From an uncultured Clostridia bacterium (lineage in GTDB: Bacteria; Bacillota; Clostridia; Oscillospirales; Ruminococcaceae): DNA of 7,134 nt. Numbering within the stretch: position 1 is the stretch's first letter; each line of letters begins with the position of its first letter. This document shows positions 6,941-7,134 of the stretch, piece after piece. The stretch spans positions 1 to 7,134 of the forward strand of contig CANDLP010000119.1 in the NCBI GenBank assembly GCA_947385505.1. The letters are read 5' to 3'. The notes below the pieces were generated by a model. It was not told where the DNA came from and did not search any database. It worked only from the letters and a program-made list of their open reading frames with translations. A program made the translations under genes and the position numbers.

Positions 6941-7015
6941 GAATTGAATAAGTTGTGAGAAAACAGCCAATACTTTTTATACTTTGCTTTGTAATCAGGA
7001 TAGGGCAACGCTGGA

Positions 7016-7134
7016 GTGCGACCTGAGCGGATTGCAGAGATTCAAAGCTGATAGCCGAAACGTTTTCAATAACGTTCCGGCTGTTTTTATGTGAAATTAT
7101 TAACAGTTTTGAAAAATAAAGCGATAAACTCCGG
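7016..7134 (+). mobile_element. Possible 5' end of a group II intron (cut by window edge)
   Basis: The sequence from 7016 opens GTGCGAC, which matches the GUGYGAC-type 5' splice site that begins many bacterial group II introns. It is followed by structured, non-coding-looking DNA: a 12-pair hairpin at 7053-7082, and GCGATAAACTCCGG at the edge, of the kind seen early in domain I. The intron-encoded reverse transcriptase would lie beyond the window, so it cannot be tested here. If true, the intron sits in already degraded DNA. The alternative is that the hairpin is a plain terminator and GTGCGAC is chance. Confidence 0.35.
7053..7088 (+). terminator. Hairpin with T-tract: rho-independent terminator or intron stem
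   Basis: AGCCGAAACGTT (7053-7064) pairs with AACGTTCCGGCT (7071-7082): 11 pairs and one A-C mismatch around a six-base TTCAAT loop. It is followed by GTTTTT (7083-7088). The T-run is only on the plus-strand side, so it would stop rightward transcription, such as that from the promoter at 6824-6852. The T-run is short and the lower stem is the GC-rich part, which fits an intrinsic terminator. The same stem could instead belong to domain I of a group II intron. Confidence 0.5.

Larger units (their letters stand above)
6673..6970 (+). repeat. Three direct copies of AACAGCCAA
   Basis: The nine bases AACAGCCAA occur at 6673-6681, 6762-6770 and 6962-6970; the last two share AAACAGCCAA and are followed by similar T-rich sequence. 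Copy spacing is 89 and 200 bases. All three lie within the stretch of broken genes, and none flanks a recognisable element as a clean target duplication. They may be short homologies involved in deletions, or partly chance. Confidence 0.4.

Noticed and set aside
6621..6970. Two minus-strand frames rich in Phe, Leu and Ser resembling membrane proteins
   Set aside because: They are shadows of AT-rich DNA, lack ribosome binding sites, and run opposite to the promoter and stub genes.
7020..7062. Hammerhead-like CTGAT and CGAAAC words, and a CCTGA resembling a TPP riboswitch
   Set aside because: The CTGATGA core is incomplete, and the other conserved parts of a TPP riboswitch are missing.
6961..7092. 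Plus-strand open frame through the hairpin to the TGA at 7090-7092
   Set aside because: It has no plausible start, spans the hairpin and T-tract, and a non-coding structured RNA explains the sequence better.

Overview
The window looks like an AT-rich Gram-positive chromosome, most likely a Clostridia-type gut anaerobe. The grounds are AT-rich codon use, strong AAGGA-type ribosome binding sites, tight gene packing, and accessory remnants of kinds common in Lachnospiraceae and Oscillospiraceae. The organism assignment is inference, because no rRNA or other marker gene is present.

Positions 3-5931 hold one plus-strand gene run for a surface polysaccharide containing galactofuranose (Galf). In order it has a 5'-truncated HAD phosphatase, an ABC-2 polysaccharide export permease (Wzm type), its ATPase (Wzt type, without a C-terminal glycan-binding domain), a DUF4422 predicted glycosyltransferase, UDP-galactopyranose mutase (Glf), and a GlfT2-like galactofuranosyltransferase. 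Gaps are -1 to 35 bp, and each start except the truncated first gene has a readable ribosome binding site, so this is very probably one operon. In the likely scheme Glf makes UDP-Galf, the GlfT2-like enzyme polymerises it on a lipid-linked acceptor, the DUF4422 protein adds another sugar, and Wzm/Wzt export the chain. The priming and adaptor transferases are not in the window and would lie upstream or have been lost downstream.

Positions 5932-7134 contain no intact gene of recognisable function. They hold broken pieces: a possible 11-codon start of a lost next gene, a minus-strand pseudogene resembling the DUF6076-type cysteine-containing proteins (one homopolymer frameshift and one in-frame stop), a 34-codon stub resembling the N-terminus of an IS256/mutator-type transposase, a near-consensus sigma-A promoter followed by a 20-codon reading frame, and at the right edge a sequence beginning GTGCGAC with a strong hairpin that could be the 5' end of a group II intron or a rho-independent terminator. 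This region looks like a mobile-element graveyard at the end of the polysaccharide operon.

I do not see a clearly new biological system. The most interesting points are the ABC-exported Galf polymer locus with a mycobacterial-type galactan polymerase in a probable Firmicute, the decayed DUF6076-like gene, and the structured right end.
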